Of a DNA stretch of 25,428 nucleotides, positions 1 through 7,203 are shown in pieces. The stretch covers positions 1-25,428 of the forward strand of contig JAYVTG010000067.1 of assembly GCA_043774625.1 (NCBI GenBank). Direction: 5' to 3'. Both the position numbers and the translations under genes were made by a program. A model generated the notes under the pieces. It saw only the letters and a list, made by a program, of their open reading frames with translations, searched no databases and was not told where the DNA came from. The DNA comes from JAAFIP01 sp043774625 (lineage in GTDB: Bacteria > Pseudomonadota > Gammaproteobacteria > Burkholderiales > Burkholderiaceae_C). Positions within the stretch are counted from its first letter, which is position 1; each line of letters begins with the position of its first letter.

Positions 1-139
1 GCCTATACCCTGGCGGAGGACACGAAGGTATCCGCGCAGCCAGAGTGCCTGACAGCACAAACGCTCCCAGCTATATGTACCCCACCCAACCAGAAAAAAC
101 TACGCGAGACTGATCTGCGTTATTTGACATAGACCCATA
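1..139. other. Left edge, possible 3' end of an unseen gene
   Basis: No gene can be assigned. On the plus strand two frames are open from the window edge: frame 1 to a TAG at 130-132, and frame 3 to a TGA at 111-113, the latter giving a Gly/Pro-rich tail. Either could be the C-terminus of a gene converging on efp, since the hairpin just downstream (142-165) would serve both directions. Neither tail is recognisable, and an open run of about 40 codons can occur by chance. Confidence 0.15.
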
Positions 140-165
140 AAAAAAGCTCCTCAAAAGGAGCTTTT
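140..165 (-). terminator. Rho-independent terminator of efp
   Basis: A perfect 9-bp stem (AAAAGCTCC at 142-150 with GGAGCTTTT at 157-165) and a 6-nt loop lie 33 bases past the efp stop. Read on the minus strand the stem is followed by a T-rich run. The A and T flanks make it potentially bidirectional. Confidence 0.8.
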
Positions 166-198
166 CATTAACGCAGCGAGCAAATCGCCAGCAGGGGC

Positions 199-753
199 TT
201 ACACGCGCTTGCGATATTCGCCAGTACGCGTGTCAATTTCGATCTTGTCGTTCTGCGCCACGAAGATGGGCACGCCTACTTCAAAACCGGTAGCGATTTT
301 GGCGGGCTTGAGCACTTTGCCCGAGGTGTCGCCTTTGACGGCAGGCTCGGTCCAGGTGATCTCGCGCACCACGCTGGTGGGCAGTTCGACAGAAATAGCC
401 TTACCGTCGTAGAACACGACTTCGAGCTCCATGCCGTCTTCCAGATAATTCAGGCTGTCGCCCATGTTTTCGGCTTCGACTTCGTACTGGTTGAACTCGG
501 TGTCCATGCAAATGTACATGGGGTCAGCAAAGTAGCTATAGGTGCAGTCTTTCTTGTCCAAAATGACTTGGTCTATTTTGTCGTCTGCCTTGAACACGAC
601 TTCGGTGCCAAAGTTGGCTATCAGGCTTTTGAGTTTCATGCGCACGGTGGCAGAGTTGCGGCCACCACGGCTGTATTCGGTTTTCAAGACGACCATAGGG
701 TCTTTTCCGTGCATGATGACATTGCCGGCGCGAATTTCTTGAGCGATTTTCAT
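199..753 (-). CDS. efp: Elongation factor P
   Basis: Cytoplasmic translation factor that binds between the P and E sites and relieves ribosome stalling at polyproline stretches. The 184-residue length is typical. The N-terminal KOW-like domain carries the loop SRGGRNSA, which puts an arginine at position 32, the residue that EarP modifies with rhamnose in EF-P of the Arg32 type; lysine-type EF-P is modified by EpmA/EpmB instead. The C-terminal OB domains end with the family signature region GVPIFVAQNDKIEIDTRTGEYRKRV (quoted here in two overlapping parts: GVPIFVAQNDK and IDTRTGEYRKRV). earP lies just upstream on the same strand, 140 bases away, so the modifier and its target are adjacent. No strong Shine-Dalgarno is visible before the ATG. 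The 140-base leader contains a tandem repeat and an inverted repeat, listed separately. A hairpin terminator follows the stop. Confidence 0.97.
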   Translation of the reverse strand: MKIAQEIRAGNVIMHGKDPMVVLKTEYSRGGRNSATVRMKLKSLIANFGTEVVFKADDKIDQVILDKKDCTYSYFADPMYICMDTEFNQYEVEAENMGDSLNYLEDGMELEVVFYDGKAISVELPTSVVREITWTEPAVKGDTSGKVLKPAKIATGFEVGVPIFVAQNDKIEIDTRTGEYRKRV

Positions 754-819
754 ATTTTCAATCTAGGAGCGGGCCACATGCTGGAAATGTGGTCACTGCG
801 GGTTTAATGTGTTGATAAA

Positions 820-836
820 GTGCAGGTCATCTGCAC
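820..836. promoter_or_regulatory. Inverted repeat in the efp leader
   Basis: GTGCAG (820-825) and CTGCAC (831-836) form a perfect 6-bp inverted repeat with a 5-base spacer, 67 bases upstream of the efp start. It could be a small operator or an mRNA hairpin. No known regulator is recognised. Confidence 0.3.
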
Positions 837-847
837 AAAGTCTGCTA

Positions 848-877
848 TTTTAGCCTGAAATGTTTTAGCCTGAAATG
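848..877. repeat. Two-unit 15-bp tandem repeat upstream of efp
   Basis: The unit TTTTAGCCTGAAATG occurs exactly twice in direct tandem (848-862 and 863-877) in the gap between the earP stop and the efp start. The perfect identity suggests a recent duplication. It lies where an efp promoter might sit, so copy number could affect spacing. No function is known. Confidence 0.75.
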
Positions 878-893
878 GTCTGTTTTTGATGGC

Positions 894-2105
894 TTACGGC
901 GCTACATCAGGCGCTGGCATGCTGGTCAAACTGCGTTTTTTATCAACAAAATCAAGCAGTTGCGTGCACAAATCGGTTTGCACCAAAAGGCGCTGGCGCG
1001 CGGCCTGGGTGCAGGCGTTCCAGCGCACCAGGTCTATGCGCGGCAATGGCTTGCTCGACAAGCCGTTCCAGACCCGGTGAAAGTCGCACAAATCGGCAGG
1101 AGCGTCCAGCCAGTGCAAAAACGCTTCCAGCTTGGCGGCATGTGCGCCGTCGCTCTGCGGGTAGATATGCCAGACAAAGGGCTTGCCTGCCCACAGCGCG
1201 CGTACCAGGGAGTCCTCGCCACGAACAAAGTTCAGGTCGCAGGCCCACAGAAGGTGGTCAAATTCAACTTGAGTGACAGGTGAGAGGTATGAAATTGATA
1301 GCTGCTCACGCATATTCCACGCTGGCATATGGGTGTTTTTATACTCTAAAGCTGTGTTTACGCTCTGCTGGGCGCGGCCAGCGGTAACCATCAGTTGGGT
1401 GGCCGTTTGGCCCTCAGCCAGTTGGCCCAATAGCTGCGCCAAGGCGGGGCTTTCATAGCAAAACAGGCTGATGCGCTGTCCGGGGGCTGCAGCGGCCAAA
1501 GACTTCTTCCCGCCTTCGCTTTGCATTGCTGCACTGGTTAAACCGTGCTTACCCAGCCAGCCGGGTGTGTCAAAGCGGGCCATCTGTTCCATCAACCCAG
1601 GTTCACGGATCAGCCCGCCCGTGTGCGGCGTAAAACCAGGGTAGTAAAACCAGGTCGTCATGCCCTGTGCAGGGCCGCGCAGCACCGGGGACGGCAGGCC
1701 GTGGCTGCGCTGAGCAAAGGTTTCTGCGCTGAGGTATTCCAGGTTGATGCACACCGGTGTGCCAGGCACTGTGGAGGTATTTTGAGTGTCAAATATGCCG
1801 TTTGCCAGCGTGGAATGTGCGCGAGCAGCTATAAATTCAGGAGCAACATCGCATCCAAAAGCGGCTATCACCACGTCGCCGGGCTGGTCGTCACCCAGCC
1901 GGGGCTGCGTCGCGTTCCAGGCCCATACCTGTACACCCGCACAGCCTGCAGGTGCCATCCAGGCCAGTGCTGCGCTATCGTCCACCCATAGCCGCACCTG
2001 CACACCGCGACCAGCCAGGTCGCAGGCCAAGCGCCAGCAGACCCCGATGTCGCCAAAGTTGTCGATGACTTTGCAGAAAATGTCCCAGTGCCGCCTGTTT
2101 TGCAT
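894..2105 (-). CDS. earP: EF-P arginine-32 rhamnosyltransferase EarP
   Basis: Inverting glycosyltransferase (GT104) that transfers rhamnose from dTDP-L-rhamnose to Arg32 of EF-P. The N-terminus WDIFCKVIDNFGDIGV contains Asp15 and Asp19, matching the catalytic/active-site aspartates 13 and 17 of Pseudomonas EarP. INLEYLSAE in the middle and RGEDS (about residues 295-299) are the conserved nucleotide-sugar-binding motifs. About 403 residues from the ATG at 2105; a GTG at 2120 adds five residues. Neither start has a clear Shine-Dalgarno, and the ATG fits the family N-terminus better. The gene is somewhat longer than relatives because two copies of the dispersed repeat lie in it: a sense copy just before INLEYLS (encoding IAARAHSTLA) and an antisense copy before LLWACDLNF. 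Both replace variable segments and leave the catalytic motifs intact, so the enzyme is probably active. efp follows on the same strand; uvrC diverges from its 5' end. Confidence 0.93.
   Translation of the reverse strand: MQNRRHWDIFCKVIDNFGDIGVCWRLACDLAGRGVQVRLWVDDSAALAWMAPAGCAGVQVWAWNATQPRLGDDQPGDVVIAAFGCDVAPEFIAARAHSTLANGIFDTQNTSTVPGTPVCINLEYLSAETFAQRSHGLPSPVLRGPAQGMTTWFYYPGFTPHTGGLIREPGLMEQMARFDTPGWLGKHGLTSAAMQSEGGKKSLAAAAPGQRISLFCYESPALAQLLGQLAEGQTATQLMVTAGRAQQSVNTALEYKNTHMPAWNMREQLSISYLSPVTQVEFDHLLWACDLNFVRGEDSLVRALWAGKPFVWHIYPQSDGAHAAKLEAFLHWLDAPADLCDFHRVWNGLSSKPLPRIDLVRWNACTQAARQRLLVQTDLCTQLLDFVDKKRSLTSMPAPDVAP
1291..1350 (+). repeat. Dispersed repeat copy 1, inside earP, antisense
   Basis: Core at 1299-1326 (TAGCTGCTCACGCA followed by TATTCCACGCTGGC), identical over the core to copy 7. 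It lies on the strand opposite earP, so earP reads it as YKNTHMPAWNMREQLSIS. The match continues on the right into a T-rich segment (GTGTTTTTAT) shared with copy 4. Confidence 0.85.
1783..1846 (-). repeat. Dispersed repeat copy 2, inside earP, sense
   Basis: Core at 1804-1831, minus-strand orientation, differing from the consensus by two transitions (CTCGCGCACAT). The earP frame reads it as IAARAHSTLANGIF, directly upstream of the conserved INLEYLSAE motif. Its outer flank GAGCAAC/AATTTA is shared with copy 3. Confidence 0.85.
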
Positions 2106-2129
2106 GCGCAGATTGTCCACAATACAGGC

Positions 2130-4061
2130 ATGCCCGCCAAACTTTCGTCCAATTCAAACCCCACCGAGCCGCCACCCAGCCTGGTGCAGCAGGCCGATGT
2201 GCCGCGAACCCATAGCCCAGAGCTGTTGGCGCAGGTCGCTGGGCTGCCGTCCATGCCAGGTGTGTACCGCTACTTTGATGCGCAAGATGATCTGCTTTAC
2301 GTAGGCAAAGCCAAAAATCTGAAAAAGCGGGTGTCCAGCTATTTTCAAAAAACGCATGGTGGCACCCGCATTGGCCACATGGTGAGCAAGATTGTGCGCA
2401 TGCAAACGACCGTGGTACGGTCTGAAGCCGAAGCCCTGCTGCTAGAAAACAACCTGATTAAAACGCTACACCCGCGCTTTAATATTTTGTTTCGCGACGA
2501 TAAAAGTTATCCGTATTTGAAGATGGCGTCAGGTGAATTTGCGCGCATTGCCTACTACCGTGGCGCGGTAGAAAAAAAGCACCAATATTTTGGCCCTTAC
2601 CCCAGCGCCTGGGCGGTCAAAGAAAGCATTTTGCTGTTGCAAAAAGTCTTCCATTTGCGTACCTGCGAAGACACCGTGTTTGCCAACCGTACACGGCCGT
2701 GTTTGCTCTACCAAATCAAGCGTTGTTCTGGGCCCTGCGTGGGGCACATTGGCATGGAAGATTATGCACAAGACACACGCAATGCAGAGCGGTTTTTACG
2801 CGGCGAAACGCAGGCCATTTTGAAGGAACTTGAAGCGCAGATGATGGTGCATTCTGCAGCGCTGGAATTTGAACAGGCTGCGGAGTTGCGCAACCGCATC
2901 AGTGCCTTGTCCAAGGTCTTGCATCAGCAAGCGGTGGACACGGGCGGCGACAAAGACGTGGATATTTTGGCCGTGAAAGTGCAGGGCGGCAAAGCCTGCG
3001 TCAACCTGGCCATGGTGCGCGGCGGGCGGCACCTGGGTGACCGGGCGTACTTTCCTACCCATGTTGACGATGCAGACGAAACGGCGGTGCTGCAGGCTTT
3101 TATTGCGCAGCATTACATCGGCATTGCACCGCCGCCTGCACTTATTGTGAGCGTGAAAGTAGACCCCGAGCTGATAGCGCTGCTGAGTGAGCAATGTGGC
3201 AACAAAGTTAGCGCGGTACATAACCCGCGAGAGCAGCGGCGCATTTGGCAAGAAATGGCGCAAAAGAATGCCGACATTCAACTGGCCCGACTGCTGGCCG
3301 AAGAAGGTTCGCAGCAAGCGCGCACGCGCGCCCTGGTGACTGCACTGGACATGGCGCCTGAGGATTTGGACAGCTTTCGCATCGAGTGTTTTGACATCAG
3401 CCATACGTCGGGCGAGTCTACGCAGGCTTCTTGTGTTGTATTTCATACACACAAAATGCAAAGCAGTGAATACCGGCGTTACAACATCGACGGCATTACC
3501 GCAGGAGACGATTACGCGGCCATGCGCCAGGTGCTCACACGCCGTTACAGCAAAATCGTGGAGGCCGCGCTGGCCGATCAAAATGCAGGTGTGGGGGGTA
3601 ACAGTAAATCTCGGTTACCCGACCTGGTATTGATAGACGGTGGCAAAGGCCAGGTGAGCGTAGCGAAAGAAGTGTTTGAAGCCTTGGGTATGGACTTGGG
3701 ATTGATTGTTGGTGTAGAGAAAGGCGAGGGCCGCAAAGTGGGCCTGGAAGACCTGGTTTTTGCCGATGGCCGTGAAAAAGTGTATCTGGGCAAAGACAGT
3801 GCTGCACTGATGCTGGTGGCCCAAATTCGGGACGAAGCGCACCGTTTTGCTATCACCGGCATGCGCGCGGCGCGTGCAAAAGTGCGCACTGGCGGTAGCT
3901 CATTAGAGGAAATACCGGGGGTGGGCGCCAAAAGACGTGCGAAACTACTACAACGCTTTGGCGGCATTCGTGGTGTAGCAGCCGCAGGTGTTGCAGATAT
4001 AGCCACCGTAGAGGGCATATCCAAAGAGCTGGCCGAAGAAATTTACCGTGCATTGCACTGA
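2130..4061 (+). CDS. uvrC: Excinuclease ABC subunit C
   Basis: Incises DNA on both sides of a lesion in nucleotide excision repair, after UvrA/UvrB damage recognition. The N-terminal GIY-YIG nuclease domain shows PGVYRYFD (about 43-50), YVGKAKNLKKR (57-67) and ETEALLLE-like EAEALLLENN. A UVR motif for UvrB binding, EFEQAAELRNRI, is near residues 245-256. The C-terminal RNase H-like nuclease begins at ECFDISHTSGES (about 418), and a helix-hairpin-helix pair ends the protein (EEIPGVGAKRRAKLL). About 643 residues, normal for the family. I chose the ATG at 2130 because it follows AGG and clears the divergent earP gene; the ATG at 2088 would overlap the start of earP. A lipoprotein gene follows 21 bases after the stop, probably in the same transcript with pgsA. 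Confidence 0.96.
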   Translation: MPAKLSSNSNPTEPPPSLVQQADVPRTHSPELLAQVAGLPSMPGVYRYFDAQDDLLYVGKAKNLKKRVSSYFQKTHGGTRIGHMVSKIVRMQTTVVRSEAEALLLENNLIKTLHPRFNILFRDDKSYPYLKMASGEFARIAYYRGAVEKKHQYFGPYPSAWAVKESILLLQKVFHLRTCEDTVFANRTRPCLLYQIKRCSGPCVGHIGMEDYAQDTRNAERFLRGETQAILKELEAQMMVHSAALEFEQAAELRNRISALSKVLHQQAVDTGGDKDVDILAVKVQGGKACVNLAMVRGGRHLGDRAYFPTHVDDADETAVLQAFIAQHYIGIAPPPALIVSVKVDPELIALLSEQCGNKVSAVHNPREQRRIWQEMAQKNADIQLARLLAEEGSQQARTRALVTALDMAPEDLDSFRIECFDISHTSGESTQASCVVFHTHKMQSSEYRRYNIDGITAGDDYAAMRQVLTRRYSKIVEAALADQNAGVGGNSKSRLPDLVLIDGGKGQVSVAKEVFEALGMDLGLIVGVEKGEGRKVGLEDLVFADGREKVYLGKDSAALMLVAQIRDEAHRFAITGMRAARAKVRTGGSSLEEIPGVGAKRRAKLLQRFGGIRGVAAAGVADIATVEGISKELAEEIYRALH

Positions 4062-4082
4062 CTGCACTTACAAGGACTTTGT

Positions 4083-4637
4083 ATGCAAAATTCGATGAAA
4101 CCCAGCGCCAAATATGCGCAAGCAGCTACTAATTTAGGAGCAGTTGCTTCTTTGACCCTGGCGGTCTTTCTGGCTGGCTGCGCAAGCAAGTCTGCGCCTC
4201 CGCCCGCTCCAGCTCCTCCAGCGGCACCCCCTGTCGCCGCCAAGCCTGCGCCCCCAGCTGCGCCATCTGCGGTGCAGCCTGCACGCCCCACTGGTTTGCC
4301 AGCGGTGGCTAGCTGGGCAGAATACCGCCGACGCGCGGCGCGCATGATCATGGCCTCGAACCAGACCGGGAGTTTTGCGGGCCCACTGCCCGATCCGTTG
4401 TATGGCATTGCCATCATCTCGGTGCAACTGAATGCGGACGGCAGCATCAAGCTGGCGGACATGATGCGTTCCTCGAAGGTTGCGCCAGAGGTCAACCAGA
4501 TGGCGCTGGATGCCGCGCGCAGAGTGGGTAATTTTGGATCGGTGGCGAATTTGCCGCAGCCATGGTCGTTCAACGAGACGTTTTTCTACAACGACAACCG
4601 CAAGTTTCAACTGGTGACTCTGGTAGAAAACCGCTAG
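4083..4637 (+). CDS. Putative lipoprotein with TonB-like C-terminal domain
   Basis: 184 residues with a lipoprotein signal: a hydrophobic stretch followed by the lipobox LAGC (Cys33), implying lipid anchoring after signal peptidase II cleavage. Residues about 36-70 are a Pro/Ala-rich spacer. The C-terminal part (about 105-180: YGIAIISVQLNADGSIKLAD, then a helix ARRVGNF and FNETFFY) resembles the TonB/TolA C-terminal fold, so it may span the envelope or bind an outer-membrane partner; that is inference. AAGGA sits 6 bases before the ATG. The n-region (residues 7-21) is encoded by a copy of the dispersed repeat, giving an unusually long, weakly charged lead. It lies between uvrC and pgsA. Its substrate is unknown. 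Confidence 0.8.
   Translation: MQNSMKPSAKYAQAATNLGAVASLTLAVFLAGCASKSAPPPAPAPPAAPPVAAKPAPPAAPSAVQPARPTGLPAVASWAEYRRRAARMIMASNQTGSFAGPLPDPLYGIAIISVQLNADGSIKLADMMRSSKVAPEVNQMALDAARRVGNFGSVANLPQPWSFNETFFYNDNRKFQLVTLVENR
4101..4144 (-). repeat. Dispersed repeat copy 3, in a lipoprotein signal region
   Basis: Reverse-orientation copy, core 4101-4128 (CCAGCG, AATATGCGCAAGCAGCTA), continuing into AATTTAGGAGCA, which matches the flank of copy 2 (AATTCAGGAGCAA). It encodes residues 7-21 of the lipoprotein, just before its hydrophobic segment. It is more diverged than copies 1, 4 and 7. Confidence 0.7.
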
Positions 4638-4643
4638 CGCGCT

Positions 4644-4670
4644 AGGAGCATGCCACAATCAACGGCATGT
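4644..4670 (+). promoter_or_regulatory. Hairpin over the pgsA start codon
   Basis: GCATGCC (4648-4654) can pair with GGCATGT (4664-4670) across a 9-base loop, putting the pgsA ATG (4667-4669) in the stem. The only Shine-Dalgarno-like AGGAG (4644-4648) is 18 bases before the ATG, too far for a normal start, so the structure might shift or limit initiation. It lies next to a 12-bp palindrome CTAGCGCGCTAG (4634-4645) containing the upstream stop codon. Confidence 0.3.
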
Positions 4671-5233
4671 TCTTCACCATCCCCACCATCCTCACCTGGA
4701 CGCGCATTGTCGCTATCCCTCTGATCGTTGGGGTGTATTACAGCCCACTGGACATGGCCACCCAAAACCTGGTGGCCACAGTCATGTTTGTCGTGTTTGC
4801 TTTGACCGATTGGCTGGACGGCTTTTTGGCTCGAAAGCTTAACCAAACATCGTCTTTTGGTGCGTTTTTAGACCCAGTGGCAGACAAGTTTTTGGTCTGT
4901 GCGTCGCTCTTGATTCTGGTTTACCTCAAGCGAACAGACGTTTTCGTCGCTTTAATCATCATTGGCCGCGAGATCGCCATTTCTGCTTTGCGCGAATGGA
5001 TGGCGCAAATCGGCGCATCCCGTAGTGTGGCGGTCCACATGATTGGCAAATTAAAAACCGTGGCGCAAATGGTGGCCATTCCGTTTTTACTGTATGACGG
5101 CATGCTCTTTGGCTTGATTCCTACCGGTACCTGGGGGCTGTGGCTAATTTGGGGCGCAGCGGTGTTGACCGTCTGGTCGATGGTTTATTACCTGCAAAAA
5201 GCCTTGCCCGATATTCGTGCCAATGCCAAATAG
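4667..5233 (+). CDS. pgsA: Phosphatidylglycerophosphate synthase
   Basis: Integral inner-membrane enzyme (CDP-diacylglycerol--glycerol-3-phosphate 3-phosphatidyltransferase) making phosphatidylglycerophosphate, the committed step to phosphatidylglycerol and cardiolipin. The CDP-alcohol phosphotransferase motif D-x2-DG-x2-AR-x8-G-x3-D-x3-D is complete: Asp48, Asp51-Gly52, Ala55-Arg56, Gly65, Asp69 and Asp73. The 188-residue length and several hydrophobic helices fit the family. The start MFFTIPTILTWTRI matches the usual N-terminus, so ATG 4667 is preferred despite the distant ribosome-binding site. It follows the lipoprotein gene by 29 bases and precedes the EamA transporter by 17, suggesting one transcript. 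Confidence 0.95.
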   Translation: MFFTIPTILTWTRIVAIPLIVGVYYSPLDMATQNLVATVMFVVFALTDWLDGFLARKLNQTSSFGAFLDPVADKFLVCASLLILVYLKRTDVFVALIIIGREIAISALREWMAQIGASRSVAVHMIGKLKTVAQMVAIPFLLYDGMLFGLIPTGTWGLWLIWGAAVLTVWSMVYYLQKALPDIRANAK

Positions 5234-5250
5234 TGTGTCAAGTGGTTTGA

Positions 5251-6171
5251 ATGGTGGGTGAACAAACTTCCCGCGCTGTTCGCGCGATGCCTGCGCTGTT
5301 TGTCGCCATCTGGAGCACAGGCTACATTGCTGCCAAGTACGGCATGCCGCACGCACCGCCGTTTGCTTTTTTAAGCTTTCGTTACGCGCTATCCATCGTG
5401 TGTTTTTTGCTTTGGATTGCCATTGCCCGCCTGGCTTTCAAAACCGTGACCTGGCCGCAAGGCAGGGCGCAATGGCTGCATTTGGCAGTTTGTGGGGTCT
5501 TGATGCATGCCGGCTACTTGGGTGGAGTGTGGGCGGCAGTCAAGGCGGGCATGGGTTCTGGTTTGTCGGCATTGATCGTAGGTTTGCAACCCGTTCTCAC
5601 TGCCATCTGGGTGTCTGCAACCGCGTCTGACAGCCAGGTGTCACGCCGCCAATGGATGGGCTTGCTTTTGGGCTTTGGCGGACTCATGTTGGTGGTGTCG
5701 CGCAAGTTCGTGGCTACTAGCGGTGGCGTGGGTGAGGCTACGGCTTTGAATCTGTCGTTTGCATTTTTTGCCTTGTTGAGTATGACGGCAGGCACGCTCT
5801 ACCAAAAACGCTTTGTCCAACCCTGCGATGTGCGCAGTGCCAACACCGTGCAGTTGATGGCTGCACTGGTGGTGAGTTTGCCCATCGCCTTGCTGGAAAC
5901 CGAGCCCATGCACTGGAATGCTGAGTTAAGTTTTGCCATGGCCTGGTCTGTACTGGTGCTGACCTTGGGTGGTAGCAGCTTGCTGTACATGCTGATTCAG
6001 CGGGGCGCGGCTACTTCGGTCGCCTCACTGCTGTATTTGGTGCCACCCACCACGGCGCTGATGGCGTGGGTGCTGTTTGCAGAATCCATTACTGTGTACA
6101 CGGTAATGGGTACTCTGATGACGGCATTGGGTGTGTATTTGGTGGTTAAACCGCCCAGGGTATGGCCTTGA
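5251..6171 (+). CDS. EamA-family (DMT superfamily) transporter
   Basis: 306-residue inner-membrane protein with about ten hydrophobic helices in two EamA repeats (about 12-145 and 160-300), typical of drug/metabolite exporters of the 10-TM class. Visible features are the first helix ALFVAIWSTGYIAAKYG, the repeat-one end GLQPVLTAIW and the repeat-two end PTTALMAWVLFAESIT with VMGTLMTALGVYLV. The substrate cannot be predicted; relatives include amino-acid and metabolite exporters. It starts 17 bases after pgsA, and its last 26 bases overlap the convergent LysR gene tail to tail. Confidence 0.88.
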   Translation: MVGEQTSRAVRAMPALFVAIWSTGYIAAKYGMPHAPPFAFLSFRYALSIVCFLLWIAIARLAFKTVTWPQGRAQWLHLAVCGVLMHAGYLGGVWAAVKAGMGSGLSALIVGLQPVLTAIWVSATASDSQVSRRQWMGLLLGFGGLMLVVSRKFVATSGGVGEATALNLSFAFFALLSMTAGTLYQKRFVQPCDVRSANTVQLMAALVVSLPIALLETEPMHWNAELSFAMAWSVLVLTLGGSSLLYMLIQRGAATSVASLLYLVPPTTALMAWVLFAESITVYTVMGTLMTALGVYLVVKPPRVWP

Positions 6172-7129
6172 ATTCTTCCACCAAAAAGTCACTGAGCAGG
6201 CGCACGCGTTGCGGGGTTTGAGCGCGAAATGGTGCCAACCACTGGATGTTGGCATCGCGCATGGCCCATTGCGGCAGCACGTGCACCAGCGCGCCAGTCG
6301 CTATCAGGGGTGCAACATCCCACAGACTGCGCAGCATGATGCCCTGGCCTTGCAGGCACCAGTCGCGCACCAGCTCGCCAGAGTTGCTCGACAGGGTGCC
6401 ACGCACTTGCACGGGTTGCACCTGGCGTTTACGCAGACGGCTGAGCGACCACACATGGCCTGACACATCGCTCTCATGCACGGCCAGGCACTGGTGCTGC
6501 GTCAAATCGTCCAGGCTGTGTGGGGCTGGGTGTGCACGCAGGTAAGCCGGTGCTGCTACCAGAACCCGTTCATTGCGCGCCAGCAAGCGTGCCGACCACT
6601 GCGCCGACCGGTTCTCGCGTGGAGACCATAGCCACACGGCAGCATCAAAGCCTGCTGCGCCCAGGTCGGGCAATTTCTCGGTCAACTGCACATCGACTTG
6701 CACCTGGGGGTACAGCTTGGCAAATGCCGCCAGTGCAGGCCCCAGCCACAAACGACCAAAACCAAACGTGGCTGCCAGGCGAATGTTGCCGGTAGGCTGG
6801 CGCAACTGGTCGCGCAAAGACTCTTCAGCGGCGCAAAATTCTTGCGCTATGCGTGTGGCATGCTGGCATAACAGTTCACCTTCGGCCGTCAACGCATTGC
6901 TGCGTGTGGTGCGAAAAAATAGCTTGATGCCCAAACCAGCCTCCAGCGCCGCTAGCCTCTTGGTGGCCACGGGCGCGCTGATGCCCAGCTGTGCGGCTGC
7001 ACGTGCCAGGTTGCCAGCCTTCTTGATCGCCAGCATCAGTTGCACATCAGCACGGTCTAGCGCATGCAATACATCGACAGCCTTGCTGGACGGGGCAGGT
7101 TTTTGAAGCTCTTTTTGGGGTGTTTTCAT
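6146..7129 (-). CDS. LysR-family transcriptional regulator
   Basis: DNA-binding regulator of about 327 residues from the ATG at 7129. The N-terminal winged helix-turn-helix is clear (LAIKKAGNLARAAAQLGIS, then ATKRLAALEAGLGIKLFFR), followed by the effector-binding domain (NIRLAATFGFGRLWLGPALAAF onward, here cited in two parts NIRLAATFGFG and LWLGPALAAF). In-frame starts at 7159 (ATG) and 7189 (TTG) would add residues but run through the putative operator, so 7129 is preferred. It diverges from the hydrolase and tartrate/D-malate dehydrogenase genes, much as dmlR diverges from dmlA in E. coli, so control of those two genes is the likely role. The effector is unknown. Its 3' end overlaps the EamA gene by 26 bases. 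Confidence 0.92.
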   Translation of the reverse strand: MKTPQKELQKPAPSSKAVDVLHALDRADVQLMLAIKKAGNLARAAAQLGISAPVATKRLAALEAGLGIKLFFRTTRSNALTAEGELLCQHATRIAQEFCAAEESLRDQLRQPTGNIRLAATFGFGRLWLGPALAAFAKLYPQVQVDVQLTEKLPDLGAAGFDAAVWLWSPRENRSAQWSARLLARNERVLVAAPAYLRAHPAPHSLDDLTQHQCLAVHESDVSGHVWSLSRLRKRQVQPVQVRGTLSSNSGELVRDWCLQGQGIMLRSLWDVAPLIATGALVHVLPQWAMRDANIQWLAPFRAQTPQRVRLLSDFLVEEFKAIPWAV

Positions 7130-7141
7130 AATTTCTGATTT

Positions 7142-7169
7142 AGAAATAATTAATTGCATTATTATTTCT
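7142..7169. promoter_or_regulatory. Candidate LysR operator in the divergent promoter region
   Basis: AGAAATAAT (7142-7150) and ATTATTTCT (7161-7169) form a perfect 9-bp inverted repeat with a 10-base spacer, in the short AT-rich gap between the LysR gene and the hydrolase gene. Such dyads centred in divergent regions are typical LysR-type binding sites. Its position, 13 bases upstream of the regulator start, also suits autoregulation. Confidence 0.5.
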
Positions 7170-7203
7170 TGAAAATAAATACAGTGCAAGGCACAATCAG
7201 GCT

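Noticed and set aside
62..85. Possible eighth repeat copy (CAGCTATATG)
   Set aside because: Only about ten bases resemble the repeat and the rest of the core does not align.
2796..3581. Long minus-strand open frame (261 codons) inside uvrC
   Set aside because: It lies wholly antisense to uvrC, has no recognisable domain or ribosome-binding site, and is a product of uvrC codon bias.
5970..6010. GTAGCAGCTTGCTG in the EamA gene, resembling the repeat
   Set aside because: It encodes residues conserved in the transporter family and lacks the right half of the core.
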